Assembly: GCF_000312305.1 (NCBI RefSeq)
Contig: NZ_HE999446.1
Span: 252,016-312,636, forward strand
DNA from: Prevotella conceptionensis 9403948
GTDB lineage: Bacteria; Bacteroidota; Bacteroidia; Bacteroidales; Bacteroidaceae
DNA: 60,621 nucleotides
Direction of reading: 5' to 3'
The notes under the pieces: model-generated
Seen by the model: the letters and a program-made list of their open reading frames with translations, nothing else
Database searches by the model: none
Told to the model about the DNA's origin: nothing
Position numbers and translations under genes: made by a program
In this document: one piece after another, positions 34,524-44,700 of the stretch
Position numbering within the stretch: position 1 is the stretch's first letter
Layout of the letters: each line of letters starts with the position of its first letter

Positions 34524-35864
34524 TTACACTTTTCTACATCCTTCGCATCGGTCGAACTCGCCGCGGAAACGTTTTTCTACCAAATGATGCAAGCGTTCGC
34601 GTAGCGGTTCGAGGTCCATTTGGTCGATTACTTCGTTGATAAAAGCAAATTCGAGCAACAATTTCGCCTCCTTTTCGCTTATGCCACGCTGGCGCATATA
34701 GAACAGGGCCGCATCGTTAAGCTGCCCTACGGTAGAGCCATGCGAACATTTCACATCGTCGGCGTAGATTTCGAGCATGGGTTGGGTGTACATGTGCGCC
34801 TTTTTCGTTGCACAAATGTTTTGGTTACGCATCTCCGAATCGGTGTGTTGGGCATCTTGTCGCACCAACACCAAGCCTGCGAAGGCACCAACTGCCTCAT
34901 CGTCCAACACATATTTATATAGCTCGTGACTTTGACAGTTGGGCACGGCGTGGTCTATCACGGTGTTGTTGTCCACATGCTGTTTCTTATCGGCAATAAC
35001 ACAGCCCGACAAGTTGCATTCGGCACCCTCGCCACGGAACGTTAACGAAACATTGTTGCGCGTTACACCATTGTGCAGCGTTATCACATTGTGGTTCACG
35101 CGGCTGCTAGACTGCTGTTCGATGTAAACACTGCTCACACGTACATTCTTCTCGTGGGTTTCTTCCATGCAGTAAAGGTCTAGTCGGGCGTTATCGCCAA
35201 CAAAGGCCTCGATAACCTGCGTGGCCAAGAAACGTTGGTCGTCGAAGGTGTGGTCGCAAAACAAGAACTTGGCCTCGGCTTGCGGTTCAACGATGATAAG
35301 CACGCGGCGATTAACCATGAGGTCTACTTGTGCATGCAGAATATTAATTACTTGTATGGTTTGTTCGATCTTTACGCCGCGCGGAACATACACCAATAGC
35401 CCGTCTTGTGCCAGCATCGTGTTGAGTGCTGTTACGGCATCGCCAGACGTTGCGGCCAACTTACCATAGTATTTGACGATGAAATCGGGATTTTTCTCTG
35501 CGTATTGGCACAGTGAAGTAATAACAACGCCATCGGGAAGTTGCTTGTGGGGCGCGGTGGGCTGCAAGAAAGCATCGTTAACCACAAAGTGATTGGCCGT
35601 GCTAAGGCGCGGCACATCGCAACTGAACACCTCGTAAGGATTGATGGGCATGGGCAAGCGTTGCAGGTTAAGCCCGAAGTCGGGTTCGAAAAGCTTGCTT
35701 ATGTCGGTGTATTTGTACTTCTCGGTCTTGCGTGTAGGAAATCCCAAACGCTTGAAATCTTCGAAAGCAGCCTCGCGCGGAGCGTTCATTACCGCGGTGG
35801 AATGGGCGGAAATAACATTGCGGTTGGCCTCGAAGAGGTCTATATATTGTTTCTCACTATTCAT
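34524..35864 (-). CDS. sufD: Fe-S cluster assembly scaffold protein SufD
   Basis: Partner of SufB and SufC in the SufBC2D scaffold complex. 446 residues, with a parallel beta-helix core (about 150-400) and the family C-terminus SHGSTVGQLNDAALFYMRQRG followed by EKEAKLLLEFAFINEV. It lies 12 bp after sufC, so it is cotranscribed. SufB and SufD are distant paralogues; the gene order here and the shorter N-terminus mark this one as SufD. Confidence 0.93.
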   Translation of the reverse strand: MNSEKQYIDLFEANRNVISAHSTAVMNAPREAAFEDFKRLGFPTRKTEKYKYTDISKLFEPDFGLNLQRLPMPINPYEVFSCDVPRLSTANHFVVNDAFLQPTAPHKQLPDGVVITSLCQYAEKNPDFIVKYYGKLAATSGDAVTALNTMLAQDGLLVYVPRGVKIEQTIQVINILHAQVDLMVNRRVLIIVEPQAEAKFLFCDHTFDDQRFLATQVIEAFVGDNARLDLYCMEETHEKNVRVSSVYIEQQSSSRVNHNVITLHNGVTRNNVSLTFRGEGAECNLSGCVIADKKQHVDNNTVIDHAVPNCQSHELYKYVLDDEAVGAFAGLVLVRQDAQHTDSEMRNQNICATKKAHMYTQPMLEIYADDVKCSHGSTVGQLNDAALFYMRQRGISEKEAKLLLEFAFINEVIDQMDLEPLRERLHHLVEKRFRGEFDRCEGCRKV

Positions 35865-35876
35865 GTTTGCTAGCCT

Positions 35877-36632
35877 TTACTTCTCTCCTACTTCTTCTTT
35901 AATCCAGTCGTAGCCGCGCGCCTCAATCTCTTTGGCCAACTCTGGCCCAGCCGTTTTAACGATTTTGCCCTTGTAAAGCACGTGTATCACGTCGGGGCGG
36001 ATGATGTCTAGCAGTCGGTCGTAGTGGGTAATGACGATGGTACTGGTGCTAGGCGACTTCAATTTGTTAACGCCTTCGGCCACGATGCGCAGGGCATCGA
36101 CGTCCAAACCCGAGTCCGTCTCGTCGAGAATAGAGAGTTTTGGTTCGAGCATGGCCATCTGAAAAATTTCGTTACGCTTTTTTTCGCCACCGCTAAACCC
36201 CTCGTTTACCGAACGTTGAGAGAGCTTTGCATCTAGTTCTACTATCTGCCGCTTTTCCTTCATCAGCTTAATGAAGTCGGCTGCTGGTAGGGGTTCGAGG
36301 CCTTGATACTTGCGTTTCTCGTTGATGGCGGTACGCATGAAGTTGGTCATTGATACGCCTGGAATTTCAACGGGGTACTGAAACGAAAGGAAGATGCCTT
36401 CGTTGGCCCTGTCTTCGGGTTTCATCTCGAGCAAGTCTTTGCCGTTAAAAACGGCCGTTCCATCGGTAACTTCAAACATGGGGTTACCAACCAACACAGC
36501 CGAGAGCGTGCTTTTGCCCGAGCCGTTGGGTCCCATGATGGCGTGGGTTTCGCCATCTTTAACCGTGAGGTTGATTCCTTTTAATATCTCTTTATCGCCA
36601 ATCTTGGCGTGCAAGTTTCTTACTTCTAACAT
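35877..36632 (-). CDS. sufC: Fe-S cluster assembly ATPase SufC
   Basis: An ABC-type ATPase of the SufBC2D complex in the cytoplasm. The start at 36632 (MLEVRNLHAKIGDKEIL) is the family start; the upstream extension is not credible. 251 residues with Walker A GPNGSGKST (34-42), the signature FSGGEKKR, and Walker B LSILDETDSGLD. It starts 16 bp after the end of the outer-membrane-protein gene. Confidence 0.95.
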   Translation of the reverse strand: MLEVRNLHAKIGDKEILKGINLTVKDGETHAIMGPNGSGKSTLSAVLVGNPMFEVTDGTAVFNGKDLLEMKPEDRANEGIFLSFQYPVEIPGVSMTNFMRTAINEKRKYQGLEPLPAADFIKLMKEKRQIVELDAKLSQRSVNEGFSGGEKKRNEIFQMAMLEPKLSILDETDSGLDVDALRIVAEGVNKLKSPSTSTIVITHYDRLLDIIRPDVIHVLYKGKIVKTAGPELAKEIEARGYDWIKEEVGEK

Positions 36633-36648
36633 ATATATATCTATTGTT

Positions 36649-37416
36649 TTATTGTTTACTATTCGTATTGGGGCCAAACAGTATGTTGTATAGCAAATCG
36701 TCTAGCAGCCCTTTCACCACCTTCATCCCATCTTTCTCGGTGAAATGGAACGGAAAATCGATTTTCAGGCCCACATTAAATCCGTGCCTAATCGGGCGCA
36801 AGCGCACATCGAAGGGTTCTGGCAAGTGGCCATACTTGGCCTGGAAAACAGATGCCTTACTGAAACCTAGCCTGCAACTATATTCTAGCTGAAGGGCTAT
36901 GCTGGTGAAAAGATAGAGGTCGACACCTACTGTGGGCGCGAGGTTGAAATGCGGAATATGCGCCATTCCATCGTAACGCACACGGCCATAGCGGTTGCTG
37001 TCCACCTCTCTGCTGAAGGCTTTGCTGCCTCCGTTAAAATTGTATAGTGCATCGAGCCCGACGTATGGCTGCACACCCCACGTCTTTCTGCCGGGATAAT
37101 ATCGCCCTCCGAGCGAAAAAATCGCCATGTCATCGCCCAAATTGGTGTCGAGGAAGTTCCATTCCTCATGTTCATAACCCGCTTTCAGCGAGAGCGGCGT
37201 GTTGGGCAAGTAGTATTCTACGCGCAATTTGGATAGCATCCCATAGCCCGAACCAACCTTTTCTGGTATGGCGTACGCGCCATTTGTGGCGGTTCGCACG
37301 TGGGGAGAGGCCGCACCACCTATTTGTCCGTCAATGCCGAAGGTTCTAGCTCCTTCGTCTTGCGCCTTAACGGTTAAGCCCATAAAGAGCGTTAAGAGCA
37401 TCCATATCGTTCTCAT
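36649..37416 (-). CDS. Outer membrane beta-barrel protein within the suf operon
   Basis: Not a known suf component. The start at 37416 gives the signal peptide MRTIWMLLTLFMGLTVKAQ; 255 residues in total. The rest is a series of amphipathic strands with aromatic girdle residues (YGMLSKLRVEYYLP, SLKAGYEHEEW, FSLGGRYYPGRKTWGVQPYVGL, AIQLEYSCRLG-like), typical of a small 8-10-strand outer membrane barrel. It sits tightly packed, 38 bp after sufB and 16 bp before sufC, so it must be cotranscribed with them. The reason for its place is unknown. Confidence 0.8.
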   Translation of the reverse strand: MRTIWMLLTLFMGLTVKAQDEGARTFGIDGQIGGAASPHVRTATNGAYAIPEKVGSGYGMLSKLRVEYYLPNTPLSLKAGYEHEEWNFLDTNLGDDMAIFSLGGRYYPGRKTWGVQPYVGLDALYNFNGGSKAFSREVDSNRYGRVRYDGMAHIPHFNLAPTVGVDLYLFTSIALQLEYSCRLGFSKASVFQAKYGHLPEPFDVRLRPIRHGFNVGLKIDFPFHFTEKDGMKVVKGLLDDLLYNILFGPNTNSKQ

Positions 37417-37454
37417 GTCGCCTGGTTTTGGTATGGCCTGCATCACCATCAAAC

Positions 37455-38906
37455 CTAACCTACCGTGCCTTCGAGCGACACACTGAGCAGCTTTTGTGCC
37501 TCAACGGCAAACTCCATGGGCAACTTGTTGAGCACTTCCTTGGCGTAGCCGTTGACGATTAGCCCCACGGCCTGCTCGGTTGGTATGCCTCGTTGGTTGC
37601 AATAAAACAGTTGGGCCTCGCTTATCTTGCTAGTCGTGGCCTCGTGTTCGATAATAGCCGTGTCGTTGTGGATGTCCATATAGGGGAAGGTGTGCGCGCC
37701 GCACTTGTCGCCCAGCAACAAGCTGTCGCACGAACTATAATTGCGTGCATTGTCGGCGTTGGCCGTTGCGCGCACAAGTCCGCGGTAAGAGTTTTGGCTG
37801 CGGCCTGCGCTGATACCCTTAGAGATGATGGTGCTCTTGGTGTTTTTGCCCATGTGTATCATCTTGGTACCCGTGTCGGCTTGCTGGTAGTTGTTGGTTA
37901 CGGCCACAGAATAGAACTCGGCCTGCGAATTGTCGCCGCGCAAGATGCACGAGGGGTACTTCCAAGTGATGGCCGAACCCGTTTCTACCTGCGTCCACGA
38001 TAGCTTGGAGTTTACTCCGCGCAGGTCGCCGCGCTTGGTAACGAGGTTAAACACGCCGCCTTTTCCGTTTTCATCGCCAGGATACCAGTTCTGAACAGTG
38101 GAGTATTTCACCTCGGCATTGTCTTTAACGATGATTTCAACGATGGCAGCATGCAATTGGTTTTCATCGCGCATGGGAGCCGTGCAGCCTTCAAGATAAC
38201 TTACATAGGCATCGTCTTCGGCTACAATGAGCGTACGTTCGAACTGCCCGGTGTTGCGGGCGTTAATTCGGAAGTACGAACTTAACTCCATCGGACAGCG
38301 CACGCCCTTGGGAATGTAGACGAAAGAGCCATCTGAGAACACGGCACTGTTGAGTGCAGCGAAGAAGTTGTCGCTGTAAGGCACCACCGAACCGAGGTAT
38401 TGGCGCACCAAGTCGGGGTGTTCTTGCACGGCCTCGCCGATAGAACAGAATATCACGCCCTTCTCTGCCAGTTTCTCTTTAAAGGTCGTTTTCACCGAAA
38501 CAGAGTCCATAATGGCGTCTACGGCCACGCCTCCAAGCACCAATCGCTCTTCAAGCGGTATGCCCAGCTTATCGAAAGTCTTCTCCAATTCGGGATCCAG
38601 CTCCTTGTTGGCAGGTTTCTTGGCCATCGGGTCGGCATAATACGAAATGCCCTGATAGTCTATTTCGGGCAGGTCTACATGCGCCCAGTCGGGTTGTTTC
38701 AACGTCTTCCAATGATTAAAGGCCTTCAACCGAAACGCCAGCAACCATTCGGGCTCGTTCTTTTTGCTCGAAATAAGTCGCACAACGTCTTCGTTAAGGC
38801 CCTTCTCTATAATATCTGTTTCCACGTCTGTGGTGAAACCGAACTCGTATTTCTGTTCGGCAACACTTCGTACAAACGCGTTTTTCTCGTTCTTTACTTC
38901 TTCCAT
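37455..38906 (-). CDS. sufB: Fe-S cluster assembly protein SufB
   Basis: The central scaffold subunit on which Fe-S clusters are built. 483 residues. Features: [38 protein letters not shown] with the conserved Cys, and the C-terminal [19 protein letters not shown]. It is the first suf gene, 151 bp after infB on the same strand. A 14-bp perfect palindrome lies directly before its start codon. The small gap and the lack of an obvious -7 box leave open whether it reads from its own promoter or from infB. Confidence 0.95.
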   Translation of the reverse strand: MEEVKNEKNAFVRSVAEQKYEFGFTTDVETDIIEKGLNEDVVRLISSKKNEPEWLLAFRLKAFNHWKTLKQPDWAHVDLPEIDYQGISYYADPMAKKPANKELDPELEKTFDKLGIPLEERLVLGGVAVDAIMDSVSVKTTFKEKLAEKGVIFCSIGEAVQEHPDLVRQYLGSVVPYSDNFFAALNSAVFSDGSFVYIPKGVRCPMELSSYFRINARNTGQFERTLIVAEDDAYVSYLEGCTAPMRDENQLHAAIVEIIVKDNAEVKYSTVQNWYPGDENGKGGVFNLVTKRGDLRGVNSKLSWTQVETGSAITWKYPSCILRGDNSQAEFYSVAVTNNYQQADTGTKMIHMGKNTKSTIISKGISAGRSQNSYRGLVRATANADNARNYSSCDSLLLGDKCGAHTFPYMDIHNDTAIIEHEATTSKISEAQLFYCNQRGIPTEQAVGLIVNGYAKEVLNKLPMEFAVEAQKLLSVSLEGTVG

Positions 38907-38908
38907 AT

Positions 38909-38922
38909 ATACAAATTTGTAT
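38909..38922. promoter_or_regulatory. Palindrome ATACAAATTTGTAT before sufB
   Basis: A perfect 14-bp palindrome two bases upstream of the sufB start. It could be an operator for an iron- or Fe-S-responsive regulator, or part of the start region. A hairpin (ATAGGGGC / GCCCCTAT, 38932-38961) lies further upstream and may end infB transcripts. Confidence 0.4.
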
Positions 38923-39057
38923 TAGCGATGAATAGGGGCAGCCCCAATGGAGCGCCCCTATCGTTTGGTTTAGCAAACACCGTACCGCAAAACAAGGCGG
39001 TAACAAATGTTACTGTTGGTTTTTGAGGTGGTGAGTTTGTGCACTCAAAGCCCCACC

Positions 39058-42039
39058 CTACAACTTCTGTTCCACTTCGATAACGGTGAACGTTTCGATG
39101 ATGTCGCCCACCTGAATATCGTTGAAGTTGACGATGCTTATACCGCACTCGAAACCCGTAGGCACTTCTTTCACGTCGTCTTTATAGCGTTTCAAGGCGT
39201 TGATGTCGCCCGTATGAACCACGATGCCGTCGCGAACAAGGCGGGCTTTGTCTACGCGGTGCACCTTTCCTTCGGTAACAATTGCTCCTGCAACGGTGCC
39301 CACTTTCGATATCTTGTAAACTTCGCGTACTTCTACTTGGCCCGTCACTACTTCTTTCTTCACCTTATCGAGCATGCCCTCCATAGCCGAGTGCACGTCG
39401 TCGATGGCGTCGTAGATAACCGAATAGGTGTTTATCTCCACCCCTTCTTGGTCGGCCAACTTGCGTGCGGCGGCAGATGGGCGCACTTGGAAACCCACGA
39501 TAAGCGCATCGGAGGCATCGGCCAGCGTAACGTCGTTCTCTGAAATCTGTCCCACAGCCTTGTGAATAACGTTCACCTTCACCTTCTCGGTAGAGAGTTT
39601 GATGAACGAATCGCTAAGCGCCTCGATTGAACCATCGGTATCGCCCTTGACGATGATGTTCAGTTCTTTGAACGAACCCAATGCGATACGGTGCGAGATG
39701 TCGCTCAACGTCAGACGTTTTTGCGTACGCAAGCCCTGTTCGCGTTGCAGTTGCAGACGTTTGTTGGCAATGTCGCGCGCCTCTTGTTCGGTTTCCAACA
39801 CGTGGAAGGCATCACCGGCAGTCGGCGCACCATTCAAACCCAGTATGATGGCGGGCTCTGCGGGACCAGCACTTTCTATGCGTTGGTTACGCTCGTTGAA
39901 CATGGCCTTGATACGTCCCCAGCTTGTTCCCGCAATCACGTTGTCGCCAACATGCAGCGTTCCGTTGCTCACCAGCAGCGTAGAAACATATCCGCGACCC
40001 TTGTCTAAGGAGCTTTCGATGATGCTACCCGTGCCCTTACGGTTGGGATTAGCTTTGAGATCGAGCATTTCTGCCTCCAAAAGTACCTTCTCCAACAATT
40101 CTTTAACGCCAATACCTTTCTTTGCACTAATCTCTTGGCATTGGTATTCGCCGCCCCACTCTTCTACAAGCAGGTTCATTTGCGAGAGGTCTTCGCGTAT
40201 CTTGTCGGGGTTTGCGCCCGGTTAGTCAATCTTGTTGATGGCAAACACCATCGGTACGTTGGCCGCTTGTGCATGCGCGATGGCCTCTTTGGTGGTAGGC
40301 ATCACGCTGTCGTCGGCCGCAATGATGATAATGGCGATGTCGGTTACTTGTGCACCGCGGGCACGCATGGCCGTAAAGGCCTCATGACCGGGCGTATCCA
40401 AGAACGTTATGTTGCGCCCATCGTCTAGTTTCACGTTGTAAGCACCGATATGTTGGGTAATTCCGCCGGCCTCGCCTGCAATAACGTTGGTGTTGCGGAT
40501 GTAGTCGAGCAACGAAGTCTTACCGTGGTCTACGTGTCCCATTACAGTAACGATGGGCGAACGCGAAACAAGGTCGGCCTCATCGTCAGCCTCTTCGGTA
40601 ACTGCCTCAGAAACTTCTGCACTTACGTACTCGGTCTTAAATCCGAACTCTTCTGCAACAAGGTTAATGGTTTCGGCATCGAGGCGTTGGTTGATAGAAA
40701 CCATGATGCCCACGCTCATTAGCGTACCGATAACCTGATTAACCGAGACGTTCATCATCGAGGCCAACTCGCTAACGGTAACAAACTCCGTTAACTTCAA
40801 CGTCTTACTCTCTTTGCGCTCCTCTGCACGCTCTTCGTTCAGACGCTCTTGTGCGGCCTCTCGTTTCTCCTTACGATACTTTGCACCCTTCTTATTTTGG
40901 CCTCGACTGGTAAGACGTGCCAAGGTTTCCTTTACCTGGCGTGCAACGTCTTCTTCGTTCACCTCTAAGGGTTTCTGGTTTCGGTTGGGTTTCTTGTTTT
41001 TCTTATTGGCGTTTCGTCCGCCAGCGGCATTGTTATTGTTGCCGCCGCCGTTGTTTCCGCCCTTATTCTTATTGCCGTTGGGTTGGTTAGCAGCCGCATT
41101 AATGTCTACCCTTTCGGTGTTTATGCGGTTGCGTTTGCGACGTTCGCCGCCCTGTTGCCCTTTATTCTCGCGTTCTTTGCGTTTCTCTTCCTTCGATTTC
41201 TTCTTGGGTCGAGTGTTTTGGTTGATGGTAGAAAGGTCTATCTTTCCCATTACCTTGATGCCAGGAGCATTGTTTTGCTCGCTCTTCAGCGTAAAGATAG
41301 CAGGCTTGCCGCTCTCCGTTTCGGCCGTTTCGGCCTTTTCGGCAGGCGTTTCCACCTTTTCATTATCGGCTTTGGGAGCCTTAACGGCATGTCCTTGTTT
41401 CTTTTCGCCCATTTCTTTTGCCGATGCAGCAGGTTGTGCAGCGTGGGTTTTGGCATCCTTAGCAGGCTGTTCCTTTTGTTCGGTCTTGGTTTCTGCCTTC
41501 TCCACGTGGGTTGTTTGCATGGTTTCGGCCTTCACTTCGGGCTTTTGCTCAACCGTTTCAACCTTTTGTTTAGGCGTTTCCACCTTGTCAACCTTCTCTT
41601 GTTTTTCAGCAGAAACGCTCTCTGCCTTGCTCGAAACCTCGCCCACGGCAGCAGGCTTAGTCTCTTCTTTATCGTCTTGAACGGCTTTAACATCAGATTT
41701 CTTCGCCGAACCTTTGCCGTTGAGGTCAGAAAGGTCTATCTTACCCAAGGGCTTGTATTGTTGTTTTCCAGCGTTCAGCACCGTTTCTGCACGATGGTCC
41801 TTATCTTCGGCCGCACGTTTCTTCTCCTTCGTTTTCTTTGGGAAAAGTTTGTCGGCTTGGTTGCGCACCTCCTTGTCCTTATGAAACGCTTTCACAAGGG
41901 CCTGATATTGCGCATCGTTCAGTTTGAACGTGGGTTCGGCTTTCACTTCTCCCAGCTCGCTTTTCTTTTCTAAGAACTCCACTGCCGTTTGGAGTCCGAT
42001 GTTCAATTCACTTATTGCTTTGCCTAATCTGATGCTCAT
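39058..42039 (-). pseudogene. infB: infB (translation initiation factor IF-2) with in-frame TAA
   Basis: IF-2 brings initiator tRNA to the ribosome and is essential. The frame 42039-40222 encodes the long Lys/Glu/Ala-rich N-terminal region (with a Gly/Asn-rich run near 320-345), the IF2_N segment, and the G domain: [17 protein letters not shown] and NKID. A TAA (plus 40222-40224) then stands where a lysine codon is expected (NKID-K-PG). The same frame continues without shift through [11 protein letters not shown] and the rest of the G domain, domains II-IV and the C-terminus, ending at 39058. A single A-to-T change of AAA would explain it. No loss of reading frame or decay is seen elsewhere. 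A sequencing error, a mutation with a second copy elsewhere, or read-through are the options. Confidence 0.9.
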
Positions 42040-42099
42040 TCTGTTGTTTTGTTATTGTTTTTTGGTTCTGGCCTCGTTTTTATCTACCCATACGGGGTT

Positions 42100-43368
42100 T
42101 TATCCTTGTTCGAACTCTGCCCTTAGCACGCGTAGCAGGTTGTCTACGGTTTCTTCTTCCAAGTCGGCCTTCTCTACCAGCATTTCACGGGGTGCGTTAA
42201 GCACTGCCTTAGCCGTATCAAGACCGATACTCTTAATGGCATCGATAACCCATTGGTCTACCTCGTCTGAGAACTCATCCAAGTAGATATCCTCGTCGGC
42301 CTCGCCTTCTGCCACTTCGCGGAACACGTCGATGGTGTATTCGGTAAGCATGGATGCCAGCTTAATGTTGAGTCCGCCACGTCCAATGGCCAACGACACT
42401 TCTTCGGGGCGCAAGAACACTTCGGCCTTGCGGGTCTCTTCGTCGATGTTGATGCTGCTCACTTGTGCAGGACTAAGTGCGCGTTGGATGAAGAGTTTGG
42501 TGTTGGCCGTGTAGTTTATCACGTCGATATTCTCGTTGCAAAGTTCGCGAACGATGCCGTGTACACGACTTCCCCTAACGCCCACGCAGGCACCAACGGG
42601 GTCGATACGCTCGTCGTAGCTTTCTACGGCAATCTTAGCGCGTTCTCCCGGCATGCGGGCGATGCGCTTAATCGAAATCAATCCGTCGTTAATCTCAGGC
42701 ACTTCTGCCTCCAACAGCCTTTCAAGGAACATGGGACTGGTGCGGCTAAGTATAATTTTGGGGTTGTTGTTCTCATTGTCTACGCGCAAGATAACGGCCC
42801 TAATGGTTTCGCCCTTGCGGTATTGGTCGGCAGGAATTTGTTCCGACTTGGGGAGAATCAGCTCGTTGTTCTCGTCGTCTACGATGAGCACCTCGCGTTT
42901 CCACACTTGGTACACCTCGCCAGCGATAACCTGTCCCACACGGTCCTTATACTTATTATATAAAGAGTCGTGTTCAAGTTCCAATATCTTCGATGCCAAC
43001 GTTTGGCGTAGCGTTAAGATGGCGCGACGTCCAAACTTGGCGAAGTCTACTCGTTCGGTAACTTCTTCGCCCACTTCGTAGTCGTGTTCAATCTTTTGCG
43101 CCTCGGCCAACGCAATTTGTTTGTTCTCGTCTTCCACTTCTCCATCAGCCACTACCATTCGGTTGCGGTAAATTTCAAAGTCGCCCTTATCTGGGTTTAC
43201 GATAACATCAAAGTTCTCGTCGCTACCGAAGATACGGGCAAGCACGTTGCGAAAGCTTTCTTCCAGAACGCTCACCAAGGTCATTCGGTCGATATTCTTG
43301 GTGTCTTTAAACTCCTTGAACGTGTCGACCATGCTCAAGATATTCTCATCTTTTTTTCTTGCTACCAT
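42100..43368 (-). CDS. nusA: Transcription termination/antitermination factor NusA
   Basis: Binds RNA polymerase and nascent RNA to control pausing and termination. The start at 43368 (MVARKKDENILSMVDTFKEF) is the family start. 422 residues: N-terminal polymerase-binding domain (about 1-130), S1 domain (about 135-200, VGQVIAGEVYQVWKREVLIV), then KH1 and KH2 (about 220-345, with GACVGVRGSRVHGIVREL and LAIGRGGLNIKLAS). An acidic C-terminus follows. It belongs to the classical rimP-nusA-infB order; infB starts 60 bp downstream. Confidence 0.95.
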   Translation of the reverse strand: MVARKKDENILSMVDTFKEFKDTKNIDRMTLVSVLEESFRNVLARIFGSDENFDVIVNPDKGDFEIYRNRMVVADGEVEDENKQIALAEAQKIEHDYEVGEEVTERVDFAKFGRRAILTLRQTLASKILELEHDSLYNKYKDRVGQVIAGEVYQVWKREVLIVDDENNELILPKSEQIPADQYRKGETIRAVILRVDNENNNPKIILSRTSPMFLERLLEAEVPEINDGLISIKRIARMPGERAKIAVESYDERIDPVGACVGVRGSRVHGIVRELCNENIDVINYTANTKLFIQRALSPAQVSSINIDEETRKAEVFLRPEEVSLAIGRGGLNIKLASMLTEYTIDVFREVAEGEADEDIYLDEFSDEVDQWVIDAIKSIGLDTAKAVLNAPREMLVEKADLEEETVDNLLRVLRAEFEQG

Positions 43369-43491
43369 AGGGTTTATTATCGTTTGATGTGGTCTTGCCC
43401 CAACATTGCAAGCCGATTGCACGTGCGAATGGTGTTTCCACGTATCGGCGGCATGGGGGCGAGCCAATTAGTTTCTCTTTATATAATTGCA

Positions 43492-43800
43492 GTTGACAAG
43501 TTGGTCAGTTTACAAGTTAACGAGTTGACAAGTTAACAAGTTAACGAGGTGACCAGTTGGTCTGTTGGCTAGCGGGCTAAGTTGACAAGTTTTTGGGCTG
43601 ACGGGTTTAGAGCTAATTTATCGAAGTATGAATAGCAATGCTTGCGGTTCTGCGACAAACCCTTTGGCTTAACTCCTTAGCTTTGTAGGCATTGAATAAT
43701 CAGACAAGTCGATGAGTTTACAAGAAAGTTTTCCACTCTGCCCCAAAGCATTTGGCTTAACTCCTTAACTCCATAACTCCTTAACTCCTACTTACTACTT
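43492..43800. repeat. Repeat-filled gap between rimP and nusA
   Basis: GTTGACAA/GTTAACGA-type octamers (43492-43560), then AAATGCTTTG/GCAGAG and TAACTCCTTAACTCC words. A 460-bp repeat gap inside this normally compact operon is unusual. Confidence 0.75.
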
Positions 43801-43830
43801 TACCTCCTTACTACCTACTACTCAAAAACG

Positions 43831-44295
43831 TTAAAACTGAATCAGATATTTGGTGTACTTCACACCATCCATCTTAAAGTTGTGGTCTACGTCTTGCAGC
43901 ACAGGGCGTTTCTTCCCTTCCACTTTCACTTTTTCTTTCACCGCAACCACGAAGTCGTTTCCGTCCACGCTTTTGAGTATTCCCTTGTATTTTTTGCCGT
44001 CTTTATCCAACACCTCAACCTCTTTACCGATGAAGTTCACGTATTGTTGTGGCACTTTAAAGGGTTGCCCCAGTCCGGCCGAACCCACTTCCAGTTCGTA
44101 ATCCTCTTCATCTCGGTTCAAGTGTTCCTCGATAAAGCGGCTCAGCTCCACGCAGTCTTCAATCCAAACGCCGTCGGCATGGTCTATTTCCACCACGATA
44201 CGGCTGTCTGGACTAGTCTCAACGTCGACAAGAAAATACTCTTTGTCGGCTAACCATTGTTCAACAAGTTCTTTTACAACGTTTTTGTCAATCAT
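43831..44295 (-). CDS. rimP: Ribosome maturation factor RimP
   Basis: Needed for maturation of the 30S subunit. 154 residues: N-terminal alpha/beta domain (about 1-80, with VDVETSPDSRIVVEID and YELEVGSAGLGQPFK) and a C-terminal SH3-like barrel (about 88-154, VNFIGKEVEVLDKDGKKYKG). It is the first gene of the rimP-nusA-infB operon, with a well-formed promoter 70 bp upstream. Confidence 0.93.
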   Translation of the reverse strand: MIDKNVVKELVEQWLADKEYFLVDVETSPDSRIVVEIDHADGVWIEDCVELSRFIEEHLNRDEEDYELEVGSAGLGQPFKVPQQYVNFIGKEVEVLDKDGKKYKGILKSVDGNDFVVAVKEKVKVEGKKRPVLQDVDHNFKMDGVKYTKYLIQF

Positions 44296-44361
44296 ATTTT
44301 GTTGTTACTGATAATGAAAATGAGGAACTCTCGTCGGAGCCCCTCATTCCACTGAATGCTG

Positions 44362-44393
44362 CAAAGTTACGAAAAAATAGCGAAACGCACAAA
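44362..44393 (-). promoter_or_regulatory. Promoter of the rimP-nusA-infB operon
   Basis: On the minus strand TTTG (44393-44390) and TAACTTTG (44369-44362) are 20 bp apart. The leader (about 60 nt) contains a hairpin GAGGGGCTC / GAGTTCCTC-type (44315-44345). Confidence 0.75.
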
Positions 44394-44486
44394 ATATTTT
44401 TACGTTTTCAGTGTTTTTATCCACGATTTTTGTATATGGAAGTCGTTTCGGTGCATTTTTGATAGGTAGGAAGTTACATAAAATCA

Positions 44487-44700
44487 GTTATGGCAGGTTC
44501 TAAAAATTACCTTTACTGTATTTTTAGCTTTTAGCTGAGCAGGTTTTGCTTACTTCTTGAAGGAGCATAGTGAACTATGCGACTGAAAGAGTAAGCGAAA
44601 GATGCCAGATAAAAGCAAAAAGACAGCAAAGAGCAAAACAAGGAACAACAATTGAACCTTTGCGGGGAATTTTTAGAACATGCCTTATAACAAGTAAGGC
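44487..44700. repeat. Dispersed hairpin element, copy C
   Basis: Contains GTTCTAAAAATTACC...GTATTTTTAG (hairpin 1), GCATAGT-GA-ACTATGC (hairpin 2) inside TTACTTCTTG...AAGAGTAAG, then AAGATGCCAGATAAA and TTTTAGAACATGCCTTATAA. All of these are shared with copy D at 59763-59980. No gene is seen in 44701-45154. Confidence 0.75.

Noticed and set aside
40814..41973. Long plus-strand frames opposite infB
   Set aside because: Mirror of the Lys/Glu-rich IF-2 N-terminal region, giving Ser/Phe-rich nonsense sequence.
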